Counted from the first letter of the stretch, positions 53,915 through 62,604 are shown. The stretch is DNA of 64,000 nucleotides from Cystobacter fuscus (GCF_002305875.1 NZ_CP022098.1:3968001-4032000), one strand, 5' to 3'. The notes: generated by a model not told the origin, from the letters alone. Numbers and translations are program-made.

Positions 53915-55453
53915 ATGCACCTGGATTCGCAGCCGCTCACCACGGCGACGTCTTGCCTCCCGAGCCTCCACTTCCGCGCGGTCCTCCTGGCTGCATCCGT
54001 GGCCTTGCTCATCCAAGGATGCGCCACGGTCCGCCACGACGCCGGGCCGCGACAGCCCGTTGCCACTCCCGCGAACGAGGCGGCGGTAGGCGGCTCCGGC
54101 GGCTTCTTCGAGCAGGAGGTGGTGGACCCATTCCAACTGGTACAGGCGGCCAGTGGCCTGGAAGAAGAGGACTGGCACCCGGCGGGCGCCGCGCTCTACC
54201 TGGGACAGGCGCGCCAGTTGCTGAGCGAGTTGGCGAAGCGGCCCGTGACCTACAAGAGCATCGCCCCGCGCCGGGTGCTGTGCTGGCTGCTGCGCGAGGT
54301 GCTCGAGGGCGGCGAGCGCGTGGAGTACGCCGACTTGAAGTGGCGTGTCGAGCGCTTCTGGCCCCTGGTGCTGGTGCGCCCGGACGGCTATCTGGTGGCC
54401 GTGCTCACCGGCACGCCCCTTCAGCGCATGGGCCCACTCCAACTCGTGGAGGGCGAGTGGAGGGTGGGGCGCCTCGTGGTGGGCGACTTCTACTTCTCGA
54501 GTGGGGGAGTCTTCTATCCGGTGAACGCCGCCTTGCGGCGCGCGGACAGTCTGCCCCTGACCGAACTGGGCCTGGGTAGGGATCCACTCAACGCGGCGCT
54601 CGATGGAGCGCAGGACGCCCTGGGGGAGATGGCGGTGGCGCTGGCCTCGTCCCTCCTCCATCCCATCCGGACCGTGGAGGACCTGGCCCAATTGCCCACG
54701 ACGGTGGCGTTGCTCATTGCCTCCTCGCCGGAGTACTTCGCGCGTTATGGGGCCATGTCCCGGGAGGACCAGATACGGGAGGCGGCGCGCCTGTCCACGC
54801 ACGTGCTCATGATGCTCGGGGGCGCGGAGGCCACGGTGGGACGTGTGAGTGGACTGGGGGCCGCACTGCCGGAGCTGTCACTCACGGCGAGGGGGGAGAT
54901 GGTGGTGGGTGGAGTCGTGGTGGGAGGCACGATGAGCACCACGGTGGGGATGGACCTGGGAGCGTTCTCCGTCCTGCACATGGCGGCAAGGAGCCCGGGA
55001 CGTACCAGCGGTGCGGGCGCCAAGGCGGGGAAGTCCACCCAGACGGCCGCGGCGAAGGGGCCCGGCAAGTGGACACACAAGACGCCCACGACCGAGTCCA
55101 CGCAAGCCTTGGACTATCAGGAGCAGGTAACACAGCGGCCCGCCTGGTATGTGTACATGGTGGATGAGGTGGAGTTCGACGGCTTCAATGGCAAGGAATT
55201 GCTCGAAGCCAAGGGCGCTAGCTACAAAAAATTTCTCAAGAAAGACGGTGCAATTCAACCCTGGTTTGAAAATGGAAAGGGATTCTGGGCTTTGAGGGAG
55301 CAGGCGAGACGACAATCAGAGCTTGCCAGGACGTTGAATGTGCCGGTGGTCTGGCACGTGGCCGAGTTGGAATTCGCGAATTTCCTTCGTGCTTTCTTCG
55401 AAGAAAATGAATGGACCAATATCACCGTTCGCTATACGCCGCCGACGCGATGA
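53915..55453 (+). CDS. SitA-like lipoprotein toxin with Tox-REase-5-like nuclease tip
   Basis: 512 residues from ATG 53915. Signal peptide ending in LLIQGC (Cys36), so an outer-membrane lipoprotein, then about 360 residues of no named family, a basic linker (about 370-395) and a C-terminal restriction-endonuclease-fold tip: DEVEFDGFNG (Asp422), LLEAKGAS (Glu431, Lys433), REQARRQSELA. This matches Tox-REase-5 in polymorphic toxins. The tip is much poorer in G+C (120 of 240 bases, 55201-55440) than the body. An Imm52-like gene follows 9 nt later. The plan recalls SitA toxins traded by outer-membrane exchange in myxobacteria; that link is inference. Confidence 0.8.
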   Translation: MHLDSQPLTTATSCLPSLHFRAVLLAASVALLIQGCATVRHDAGPRQPVATPANEAAVGGSGGFFEQEVVDPFQLVQAASGLEEEDWHPAGAALYLGQARQLLSELAKRPVTYKSIAPRRVLCWLLREVLEGGERVEYADLKWRVERFWPLVLVRPDGYLVAVLTGTPLQRMGPLQLVEGEWRVGRLVVGDFYFSSGGVFYPVNAALRRADSLPLTELGLGRDPLNAALDGAQDALGEMAVALASSLLHPIRTVEDLAQLPTTVALLIASSPEYFARYGAMSREDQIREAARLSTHVLMMLGGAEATVGRVSGLGAALPELSLTARGEMVVGGVVVGGTMSTTVGMDLGAFSVLHMAARSPGRTSGAGAKAGKSTQTAAAKGPGKWTHKTPTTESTQALDYQEQVTQRPAWYVYMVDEVEFDGFNGKELLEAKGASYKKFLKKDGAIQPWFENGKGFWALREQARRQSELARTLNVPVVWHVAELEFANFLRAFFEENEWTNITVRYTPPTR

Positions 55454-55462
55454 GGAGCATGC

Positions 55463-56209
55463 ATGCAGGGGAAGTTCTACGTCGGAGCCTACTGGGGACC
55501 GCGCAAGGAGACGGCGCTGGAGTGCGCCCGGCGCGCGGAACTCTTCTTCCACATGTTGGCACGGTACGACCCAACGTTCGTCCAATGGTACCGAAGGGGA
55601 CGCGGAGCCCCTCGCGAATTGCCGGGCCACCCCGTCCGCCAGGACGTGGAAGAGTGGGAGCAGTTGTTCCTTCGTGGCATGAACCGCACGGATGCCACCA
55701 GGAGAGTCATCGAGGACCTGGGGTTTAGCGCAGATGTGTGGAATGCGAAGACCAGCGAACGGACCCGCATCGAGCTGCACTGCGGTGAGTACTCGCCCTT
55801 TGGGCCGGGAAACACCTGCCTGTTCTATCCACCTCACGAGGGCCCGTCTCGGGAGCGGATACTGAGCGCCTCCGTGCTGAGCGGAGTGCTCACCAGCATT
55901 GCCACCACATGGGACCCCGACTTCGCGATGGCCACCTCATCGGCCATGCTGGAACTCATCAAGAAGCGCAAGCGGGAGGTGAGGGTGGGCTGGCTGACCT
56001 ACCTGTCACGCCGTCTGGGCACGGTTCCTCCGCTGCCCGCCCCCGTGCGCATCGAGCCGGTGGGCACCCTGGGATGGCTGCTCATCCTCTCTCCCGAGCC
56101 CATGACGGCGAGCAACCCCGAGCACGTGGCCTTCACCGACCGCATTCGCGAACTGCTCGACCGGGCGGGCCTCATCGAACGTCCGGAACCCGGTCCGGTC
56201 CGCGAGTAG
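55463..56209 (+). CDS. Imm52-like immunity protein
   Basis: 248 residues. Starts KFYVGAYWGPRKETALECA, which fits the Imm52 family that pairs with Tox-REase-5. The rest is mixed alpha/beta with no signal peptide or span, so it is cytosolic and would block the nuclease. Follows the toxin by 9 nt. Its last 47 bases have a relic copy at 53839-53885, evidence that this gene was duplicated. Converges on the sigma factor gene with a 23-nt gap. Confidence 0.82.
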   Translation: MQGKFYVGAYWGPRKETALECARRAELFFHMLARYDPTFVQWYRRGRGAPRELPGHPVRQDVEEWEQLFLRGMNRTDATRRVIEDLGFSADVWNAKTSERTRIELHCGEYSPFGPGNTCLFYPPHEGPSRERILSASVLSGVLTSIATTWDPDFAMATSSAMLELIKKRKREVRVGWLTYLSRRLGTVPPLPAPVRIEPVGTLGWLLILSPEPMTASNPEHVAFTDRIRELLDRAGLIERPEPGPVRE

Positions 56210-56232
56210 TCCGGCACTCGCCCACGCTCATT

Positions 56233-57510
56233 TCAGGTCGACGTCCGAGAAGAGGCACGGGCGCGATCGAGGAGCAACTTGCGCTCGCGTTCGTTGTGCG
56301 TGAGCGATGCCGCGCGCTCGAACTCCGCACGGGCCTCGTCGAGGCGGCCGAGCTTCACCAGGAGGTCTCCGCGCACGCTCGGCAGGAGGTGGTAGTCCTC
56401 GAGCGAGCGCTCCGAGAGCAGCGCATCGACGATCTCGAGCCCCGCTGCTGGGCCGAACGCCATCGAGACGGCGACCGCACGGTTCAGCTCCACGACGGGT
56501 GATGGCACCAACTGGACGAGCGCCTCGTAGAGCGCCGCGATGCGCATCCAGTCCGTCTCGGCCGGCGTACGGGCTCGTGCGTGACAGGCGGCGATCGCGG
56601 CCTGCGAGGTGTACGGACCCCGTGCGCCGCCGAGTGCCTCGGCCCGTTCGAGTGCCGCGAGACCCCGGCGGATGAGGAGTTGATCCCACCGTCCCCGGTT
56701 TTGATCGAGCAACAGGACGGGCTCTCCCGACGGGCCGACCCGTGCCCTCAGCCGCGATGCCTGGAGTTCCATGAGCGCGACGAGGCCGTGGACTTCCGGC
56801 TCTTTTGGAACGAGCCCGGCCAGGATCCGTCCGAGCCGGAGCGCATCCTCGCAGAGCGCGGGTCGCACCCAGTCGTCGCCGGCGGTGGCCGAGTAGCCCT
56901 CGTTGAAGACGAGGTAGATGACCTGGAGCACCGACGAGAGACGGGCCTCGAGCTCGGCCCCGCGGGGAACCTCGAAGGGGACATGCGCCTCGGAGAGGGT
57001 CCGCTTGGCTCGGACGATTCTTTGGGCGACGGTCGGCTCCGGGACGAGGAACGCGCGCGCGATCTCCCCGGTCGTCAGACCTCCGAGCAAGCGCAGCGTG
57101 AGCGCGACACGGGCCTCGGTCGAGAGAACCGGATGACAGGCCGTGAACATGAGGCGCAGGAGGTCATCGCCGACGTCATCGTCGAGCGCGGCGTCGAGTT
57201 CCGGCACCGTGCGCGCTTGCTGTGCCTCGAGTTCGAGACCGAGCTCCTCGTGCTTGCGCTCGAGCCTCTTGTTCCGGCGAAAGAGGTCGACCGCGCGATG
57301 CTTCGCGGTGGCCATGAGCCAGGCGCCCGGGTTGTCTGGGATGCCCGACTCCGGCCACCGCTCGAGCGCGGCGACGAGCGCGTCCTGCGCGAGCTCCTCG
57401 GCGAGACCCACGTCGCGCACGAGTCGCGCGAGACCGGCGATGAGTCTGGCGGACTCGATCCTCCAGATCGCGTCGATGGCGCGCTGCGTAGCGGAAGCCG
57501 TCACGGCCAC
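56233..57510 (-). CDS. ECF sigma factor, ECF42-like with long C-terminal extension
   Basis: 425 residues. Sigma region 2 (about 20-85: DVGLAEELAQDALVAALERW, PDNPGAWLMATAKHRAVD) and region 4 (about 125-180: LLGGLTTGEIARAF, VPEPTVAQRIVRAKRTL), followed by an approximately 230-residue TPR-like helical extension, as in ECF42. ECF42 factors lack an anti-sigma factor and pair with DGPF/YCII proteins; such a gene lies 49 nt upstream on the same strand. Directs RNA polymerase to stress or detoxification genes. Good match by layout. Confidence 0.88.
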   Translation of the reverse strand: MAVTASATQRAIDAIWRIESARLIAGLARLVRDVGLAEELAQDALVAALERWPESGIPDNPGAWLMATAKHRAVDLFRRNKRLERKHEELGLELEAQQARTVPELDAALDDDVGDDLLRLMFTACHPVLSTEARVALTLRLLGGLTTGEIARAFLVPEPTVAQRIVRAKRTLSEAHVPFEVPRGAELEARLSSVLQVIYLVFNEGYSATAGDDWVRPALCEDALRLGRILAGLVPKEPEVHGLVALMELQASRLRARVGPSGEPVLLLDQNRGRWDQLLIRRGLAALERAEALGGARGPYTSQAAIAACHARARTPAETDWMRIAALYEALVQLVPSPVVELNRAVAVSMAFGPAAGLEIVDALLSERSLEDYHLLPSVRGDLLVKLGRLDEARAEFERAASLTHNERERKLLLDRARASSRTST

Positions 57511-57559
57511 CGACTAGAGCAGCTTCATCCGCCAGCGCAAGGCCGGGCCCGCGCCAGGA

Positions 57560-57994
57560 CTAACGGCCCTTCGACTCGGTGCGCTCACGGAGCTGCCGCT
57601 CCTTCTCCATGAGTTCGCCCGTGGGGTCGCTGGGAGCGAAGTCCTCCGACTCGAATACCTGGCGGATCTCGATCTCGGACTCCGTGCCGGGCATGGGATC
57701 GGGGCAACGCTTGACCCACTCGATCGCCTCTTCCTTCGACTTCACCTGCCACAACCAGAAGCCGGCGATCAGCTCCTTCGTCTCGGCGAAGGGCCCGTCG
57801 ATCACGGTGCGCTTGCCTCCGGAGAATTTGACGCGTGCTCCCTTCGCGCTCGGGTGGAGCCCCTCGCCCGCGAGCAGGATTCCCGCCTTCACCAGCTCCT
57901 CGTTGTACTTCCCCATCTCGGTGAGCAGCTCCGTGCTCGGCAGGACGCCCGTCTCCGAGTCCTTGGTGGCCTTGATCAGGATCATGAATCGCAT
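57560..57994 (-). CDS. DGPF/YCII-domain protein, ECF42 partner
   Basis: 144 residues from ATG 57994. The DGPF motif (VIDGPFAETKELIAGFW) is intact, with the opening MRFMILIKATKDSE typical of YCII-related proteins. This fold is a ferredoxin-like dimer; the function is unknown though suggested to be enzymatic or regulatory for the neighbouring sigma factor. Same strand, 49 nt upstream of the ECF42-like gene, so they form one operon. The acidic C-terminal 35 residues are extra. Confidence 0.9.
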   Translation of the reverse strand: MRFMILIKATKDSETGVLPSTELLTEMGKYNEELVKAGILLAGEGLHPSAKGARVKFSGGKRTVIDGPFAETKELIAGFWLWQVKSKEEAIEWVKRCPDPMPGTESEIEIRQVFESEDFAPSDPTGELMEKERQLRERTESKGR

Positions 57995-58173
57995 CGTCGT
58001 GTCTCCTCCGGAGTGGAAGCCGGGTCTGGCCCGGGCTCTACTCTCACGTCGAACGTGGGGGCGCGAGATCGACACGGCGAACGATTTTTTTCGCGGAACC
58101 GCCAACCCTCTGAAAGGACTGGAGCTCCCAGGGGAGGCAGCACCTGGTTGCCTGGTAGCCCGAGGGGGCGCCT

Positions 58174-59019
58174 TCAGCGCCGGAACATGAAGCGCAGTGC
58201 CTTGGGCAGCCGGCGCCTCCATGCCTTTTCGTTGTGTCCGGCGTTCTGATCCGGGCGCCACATGAGCCCACCTTCCGGGTAGCCCTTGCGCTCGAGGACG
58301 TGGTGCATCTCCTCGGCGACCGCGAGCATGCGGCCGCCGCCCTCGCGCCCGCCGCAGTCGATGTACACGCGGCTGATGAGCGGCTTGGGACGGCTGTCCA
58401 CGAAGGGGAAGAGCGCCTTGTCCCCCACGGAGAAGGCGGGCGACATGGAAATGGCCCCGCCGATGGCGTGCGGGTAGCGGTAGTGGGCCCAGAGTGCCGC
58501 CAGGCCCCCCATGGACGAGCCACCCACCACCGTGTGCAGGGCCCCGCCCGTCAGTCCGAAGGTGTGCTGCACGTGCGGCATGAAGTGGTGCACCACCCAG
58601 TCGAAGAAGTGCTCCGCGTGTCCGCCGCGGCCCGGCGTCATCTCCCACGGGGACAGCTCGTCGATGCGCCGGTCTCCACCGTGCTCGAGCCCCACGACGA
58701 CGGGCGCGCGGAAGGTGGGGCTGCCCACGAGTTGCTCGACGGCCTCGTGTGCGTACCAGCCGCCCGAGTAGCTCCCCCAGTCCGTCCAGCAGTTCTGGCC
58801 GTCGAAAAGGTAGAGCACGGGCCGCTCGTGGAGCGGCACGTCGTCTCCGCTCGGTACGTACACGTGCGCTCGACGGGAGGGGAATCCCGGGACATCGAAC
58901 GGCCCGAGCGAATGGAACTGTCCGGGCCAGGCCCAGGAGGTGTCAGCGGTTGCGTTCACGATTCCGGCCTGAAGAAAATTCTTCCATGGATGGTCGCGCT
59001 CATGCTGACGGATCGTCAC
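58174..59019 (-). CDS. Esterase, alpha/beta-hydrolase fold (enterochelin esterase-like)
   Basis: 281 residues, or 261 if GTG 58959 is used. Core features: VLYLFDGQN after strand 3, nucleophile elbow GGSSMGGLAAL and the late His in QNAGHNEKAW. Putative esterase family (esterase D/Fes-like) acting on acyl esters of sugars, siderophores or other small molecules. No signal peptide visible. Divergent from the GH92 gene with a 13-nt dyad in between. The esterase substrate is unknown. Confidence 0.82.
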   Translation of the reverse strand: MTIRQHERDHPWKNFLQAGIVNATADTSWAWPGQFHSLGPFDVPGFPSRRAHVYVPSGDDVPLHERPVLYLFDGQNCWTDWGSYSGGWYAHEAVEQLVGSPTFRAPVVVGLEHGGDRRIDELSPWEMTPGRGGHAEHFFDWVVHHFMPHVQHTFGLTGGALHTVVGGSSMGGLAALWAHYRYPHAIGGAISMSPAFSVGDKALFPFVDSRPKPLISRVYIDCGGREGGGRMLAVAEEMHHVLERKGYPEGGLMWRPDQNAGHNEKAWRRRLPKALRFMFRR

Positions 59020-59024
59020 CTGGC

Positions 59025-59037
59025 GTCAAGTCTTGAC
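59025..59037. promoter_or_regulatory. 13-nt perfect dyad upstream of the esterase and GH92 genes
   Basis: GTCAAG-T-CTTGAC reads the same on both strands and lies 5 nt upstream of the esterase start, inside the divergent gap. A candidate operator; no other support. Confidence 0.3.
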
Positions 59038-59131
59038 AATGCCTGCCCCAAACATGGATTCCACGAAATTCAGTCAGGCGCGACCGCATCGTGATCATCT
59101 CGTCATGAGGCTCGCGCCGGTGGAGAGATTC

Positions 59132-61933
59132 ATGACGAAGTTCTTGCAGCGCGCTGTACTCACCTATGGATCATGTCTTCTGCTGGCGCTCTCGGCGGCC
59201 GGCTGCCGCGACGACGGCCTGGCGGCTCCTGACGCCGGAGGCGACACCCCCGATTCCGGCGTCGAGACGGACGGAGGCGTGGGCGAGCCCGACGCCGGTT
59301 CGCCGCCTCCCGCAGCGGATCTCGCGAAGCACGTCGACCCGTTCATCGGCACCGACGACAGCAACTCGCCCTTCCCGGTGCCGGGCGGCGCTGGCGGCAG
59401 CACCTTCCCGGGCGCGACCGTGCCCTTTGGCATGTTGCAACTCAGTCCCGATACGCCGACCGCCTCGCCCTCGGGCTACCGCTACAGCGACTCGCTCATC
59501 GAGCACTTCAGCCTGACCCACTTCAACGGCGCGGGCTGCCCCAACAACGAGGATCTGCCGTTCCTGCCGCACGTTGGCGCGCTCACCACGTCGCCCGCGA
59601 CTGACTGGAAACTCTTCCGCACCGGCTACAAGAAGGAGACCGAGGCGGCCTCGCCCGGCTACTACCAGGTCACGCTCGACGGCGACCTCAAGGTGGAGCT
59701 GACCACGACCACGCGCACCGGCATGGTGCGCCTGCACTACCCGGCCTCCACGGTCGCCCAGTTGCTCCTCCACACGGGCCGCAACGCGACCAACGGCAAT
59801 ACGCGCAGCGGCAACGTGCAGATCGTCGGCAAGGACAAGATCCGCGGCAGTGCCACCGCGGGCGGCTTCTGTGGCTCGAGCAAGACCTATCAGATCTACT
59901 TCGCGGCGCAGTTCGACCGCCCGTTCACGGCCTCGGGCACCTGGCTGGGCAATGCGCTGTCGCCGGGCAAGCTCACCGCGAGTGGCACCAGATCGGGCGC
60001 CTTCGTGACCTTCGACACGACCCAGGAGCCGGTCGTGCAGATGAAGATCGGCGTCTCCTTCGTCAGCATGGCCAACGCCGAGGCCAACCTGGCCGCCGAG
60101 AACGCCGGCTGGGACTTCGACGCCGTGCGCACGGCCGCGCGTGACCGGTGGAACCAGGTGCTCAACCGCGTCGAGATCACTGGCGGCGGCGACGCGGACC
60201 TCGAGCAGTTCTACACCGCGCTCTACCACGTCTTCCAGAACCCCAATGTCGCCAGCGACGTGAACGGCCAGTACATGGGCTTCGACGGCTCGGTGCACAT
60301 GGCCGACGGCTGGACCGTGTACCAGAACTACTCCGGCTGGGACATCATCCGCTCGTGGACGCACCTCATCAGCGCCATCGCGCCGGAGGCGCCGGACATC
60401 ATCCGCTCGATGGTCGACGACGGAGAGAAGGGGGGTCTGCTGCCCTTCTGGTCGCACCAGAACGTCGAGGTCAACGTCATGGTCGGCGACCCTGGCTCGG
60501 TGAACGTCGCCAACGCCTACGCCATGGGCGTGCGCGGCTTCGACACCGACTCGGCGCTGCAGCTCATGCTCAAGTCGGCGAGCAACCCGGAAGACACGCA
60601 GCGCTTGGGTCTCTCCGACTGGCTCACGCACCACTACGTGGGAGGCAACGCGGCCATCTCGCTCGAGTACGCCATGGCCGACTTCGCCATCTCGCGGTAC
60701 GCCGGTGCGCTCGGCAACACCGCGGTGCGTGACGAGTACCTCACGCGCTCGCACTATTGGACCGAGAGCTGGAACCCCGCCAGCAAGCTGATCGAGCCGC
60801 GCGCGGGCGAGCTGCAGCCGGGTGCGGCCGCCGCGCGCATCTACGAGGTGCAGGTCCATGGCACCGCCGTGCCGGCCACCAACCTGGCGCTCAACCGTAC
60901 CGCCACCGCGAGCGCTTCCTGTGGCGATGACGAGAACCCGTCCAAGGCGGTGAACGGCACGACCAACGGAGGCTACAGCGACAAGTGGTGCGACAACACC
61001 AGCCAGGACAAGTGGTGGCAGGTCGACCTGGGCAGTGTGCAGTCGATCGACAAGATCATCATCTCCCACTCGGGCGCGGGCGGTGAGTCGACCGACTGGA
61101 ACACCCAGGACTTCACGCTCAGCGTGAGCACCGACAACGTGACCTTCGAGACCGTCGCCACGGTCACCGGAAACACCGCGAACGTCACCACGCACAACTT
61201 CACCGCGCGCGAGGCCCGCTACGTGAAGCTCTCCATCCAGACGGCCATCAAGGCCGATCCTCTCGGTGCGTGGGCCTGCCAGCCTGTCGATGTGACGAAG
61301 GATTGCGGCTACATCGAGGGGAACGCGGTGCAGTACGTCTGGATGATCCCGCACGACCTGGAGGGCCTGTTCACGCACATGGGCGGCCACGCCGAGGCCG
61401 ACAAGCGCCTCGACGACCTCTTCACCGAGCTCAACGCGGGCACCAAACGGCCCCACTTCTACATCGGCAACGAGCCCGAGCACGGCACGCCCTGGATCTA
61501 CAACTTCGCCCAGAAGCCCTGGAAGACGCAGGCGATCGTGCGTCGCATCATCGACGAGACGTTCTATGGCGGCCCGGGCGGCCTGCCCGGCAACGATGAC
61601 CTGGGCTCGACCTCGGCCTGGCTCGTCTGGAGCTACCTCGGCATGTACCCGGCCATTCCTGGCACCGACGTGCTCGTGATCAACGGCCCGCTGTTCCCCA
61701 GCGCCAAGGTGCACCTCGCCAACGGCCACGTCGTGACCATCGAGGGAGAGGGTGCTGGCCCGGCCTCGAAGTACATCCAGGGCCTGGCCATCGACGGCAA
61801 GGCGAGCACGAAGACCTTCGTCCGCTTCGCCGACATCGCCCCGGGTGCCACGCTGAAGTACGTCATGGGCGCCACGGCCAACGAGTCGTGGGGCAGCGGC
61901 GAGGGGGATCGTCCGCCGAGCTTCGCGCCGTAA
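59132..61933 (+). CDS. GH92-family glycoside hydrolase lipoprotein with inserted F5/8-type (discoidin) domain
   Basis: 933 residues from ATG 59132 (GGAGAG upstream). Lipobox LSAAGC, then an Asp/Gly/Pro-rich spacer and GH92 N-terminal domain (VDPFIGTDDS, PGATVPFGM). The catalytic domain runs to the end, with YIEGNAVQYVWMIPHD, EPEHGTPWIYN and GLPGNDDLGSTSAW. Around residues 583-715 an F5/8 type C domain (NLALNRTATAS, WWQVDLGS, FTAREARYVKL) is spliced into the barrel. GH92 enzymes are calcium-dependent alpha-mannosidases on surface glycans. A surface lipoprotein that may feed on or remodel mannans. Confidence 0.9.
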   Translation: MTKFLQRAVLTYGSCLLLALSAAGCRDDGLAAPDAGGDTPDSGVETDGGVGEPDAGSPPPAADLAKHVDPFIGTDDSNSPFPVPGGAGGSTFPGATVPFGMLQLSPDTPTASPSGYRYSDSLIEHFSLTHFNGAGCPNNEDLPFLPHVGALTTSPATDWKLFRTGYKKETEAASPGYYQVTLDGDLKVELTTTTRTGMVRLHYPASTVAQLLLHTGRNATNGNTRSGNVQIVGKDKIRGSATAGGFCGSSKTYQIYFAAQFDRPFTASGTWLGNALSPGKLTASGTRSGAFVTFDTTQEPVVQMKIGVSFVSMANAEANLAAENAGWDFDAVRTAARDRWNQVLNRVEITGGGDADLEQFYTALYHVFQNPNVASDVNGQYMGFDGSVHMADGWTVYQNYSGWDIIRSWTHLISAIAPEAPDIIRSMVDDGEKGGLLPFWSHQNVEVNVMVGDPGSVNVANAYAMGVRGFDTDSALQLMLKSASNPEDTQRLGLSDWLTHHYVGGNAAISLEYAMADFAISRYAGALGNTAVRDEYLTRSHYWTESWNPASKLIEPRAGELQPGAAAARIYEVQVHGTAVPATNLALNRTATASASCGDDENPSKAVNGTTNGGYSDKWCDNTSQDKWWQVDLGSVQSIDKIIISHSGAGGESTDWNTQDFTLSVSTDNVTFETVATVTGNTANVTTHNFTAREARYVKLSIQTAIKADPLGAWACQPVDVTKDCGYIEGNAVQYVWMIPHDLEGLFTHMGGHAEADKRLDDLFTELNAGTKRPHFYIGNEPEHGTPWIYNFAQKPWKTQAIVRRIIDETFYGGPGGLPGNDDLGSTSAWLVWSYLGMYPAIPGTDVLVINGPLFPSAKVHLANGHVVTIEGEGAGPASKYIQGLAIDGKASTKTFVRFADIAPGATLKYVMGATANESWGSGEGDRPPSFAP

Positions 61934-61965
61934 GTCGGGTGGGGCCCGCTCGGCGCGGGTCGGGC

Positions 61966-61992
61966 GGCGGGTTCGATTCCCGCCGCGTCCAC
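61966..61992 (+). other. tRNA/tmRNA 3'-end-like fragment, candidate integration scar
   Basis: A T-arm can be read: stem GCGGG (61967-61971), loop TTCGATT, stem CCCGC, then CGCGTCC and A, the layout of a tRNA or tmRNA 3' end. No matching 5' half (GGACGCG) is found in the 100 nt upstream, so this is only the 3' part. Such remnants are left when elements integrate into tRNA-like genes; chance is not excluded. Confidence 0.4.
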
Positions 61993-62001
61993 ACTCAGAA
62001 G

Positions 62002-62037
62002 CTCAGCAATCCCGAGGGGTTGCTGGGCTTTTTCTTT
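62002..62037 (+). terminator. Intrinsic terminator after the tRNA-like end
   Basis: CTCAGCAATCC (62002-62012) pairs with GGGTTGCTGGG (62017-62027, two wobbles) around a 4-nt loop, then C and TTTTTCTTT (62029-62037). Strong rho-independent terminator shape on the plus strand. Confidence 0.85.
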
Positions 62038-62234
62038 GCCCTCGTTTCCGCATGTGCCCTCAGTGTGCGTGCGCCGTGAAGGTGCACTTGACCAGCGGGT
62101 GGAAGTCCCGCCCGAGGAGGAGGTCGACCCCCTCGGTAGCTATCTGGCGGGGACGAGGGGTGACCCTCGGACTCGAAGCCCAGAGACAGAAGGCCTCGAA
62201 AGGAGGTCGAGCGAGCTTGCAGGCCGCAACGTGA

Positions 62235-62576
62235 GTGAAGCCCGAGCAGGCCCCGAAAGGGCAATCGTGGGAGCCCACGGGCGAGACCCACCCGGCAAGC
62301 GTGGCTGTGCGGCTGCTCTTCAATAACCCCGGCACCGAGCCCTGGACGCTGGCGGGGGCGGCGTTGGTGGACTCGGCGGGGGAACAGGTGGGGCTTGCCC
62401 GTTGGCCACTGGCGTCCATCCCCGCGAATGGGGCCGGTGCCGTCGTGGTGGGCATCGAGGGGGCGCGCGCGCAGCTCGGCTGCCCCTGCACCCTCAAGCT
62501 ATGGGAAGCACAGGGGCCGCGCACCTTCACCCTTGAGAACGTCACCTTCCCCGAGGGGAAAGCGAAGGGGCCCTGA
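62235..62576 (+). pseudogene. Truncated C-terminal piece of a DUF2381-family protein
   Basis: About 95 residues match the C-terminal third of DUF2381, a myxobacterial paralogous family of roughly 290 residues: the strands VAVRLLFNNPGTEPWTLAGA, a loop, and CTLKLWEAQGPRTFTLENV. The N-terminal two-thirds and signal peptide are missing, and an in-frame stop (62232-62234) lies just before it. No good start. Such genes often sit near kinases in complete form. 62038-62234 holds nothing I recognise. Confidence 0.65.
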
Positions 62577-62604
62577 GCACGGCCAGCGCGAGCCGTGCCG
62601 AGTC

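Noticed and set aside
59033-59055. TTGACA box at 59033 as a firm GH92 promoter
   Set aside because: No -10-like hexamer at 16-18 nt spacing. The box is part of the 13-nt dyad.
61917-61992. A complete tRNA gene ending at 61991
   Set aside because: No 5' acceptor matching GGACGCG and no D or anticodon arm in the preceding bases, which are the tail of the GH92 gene.
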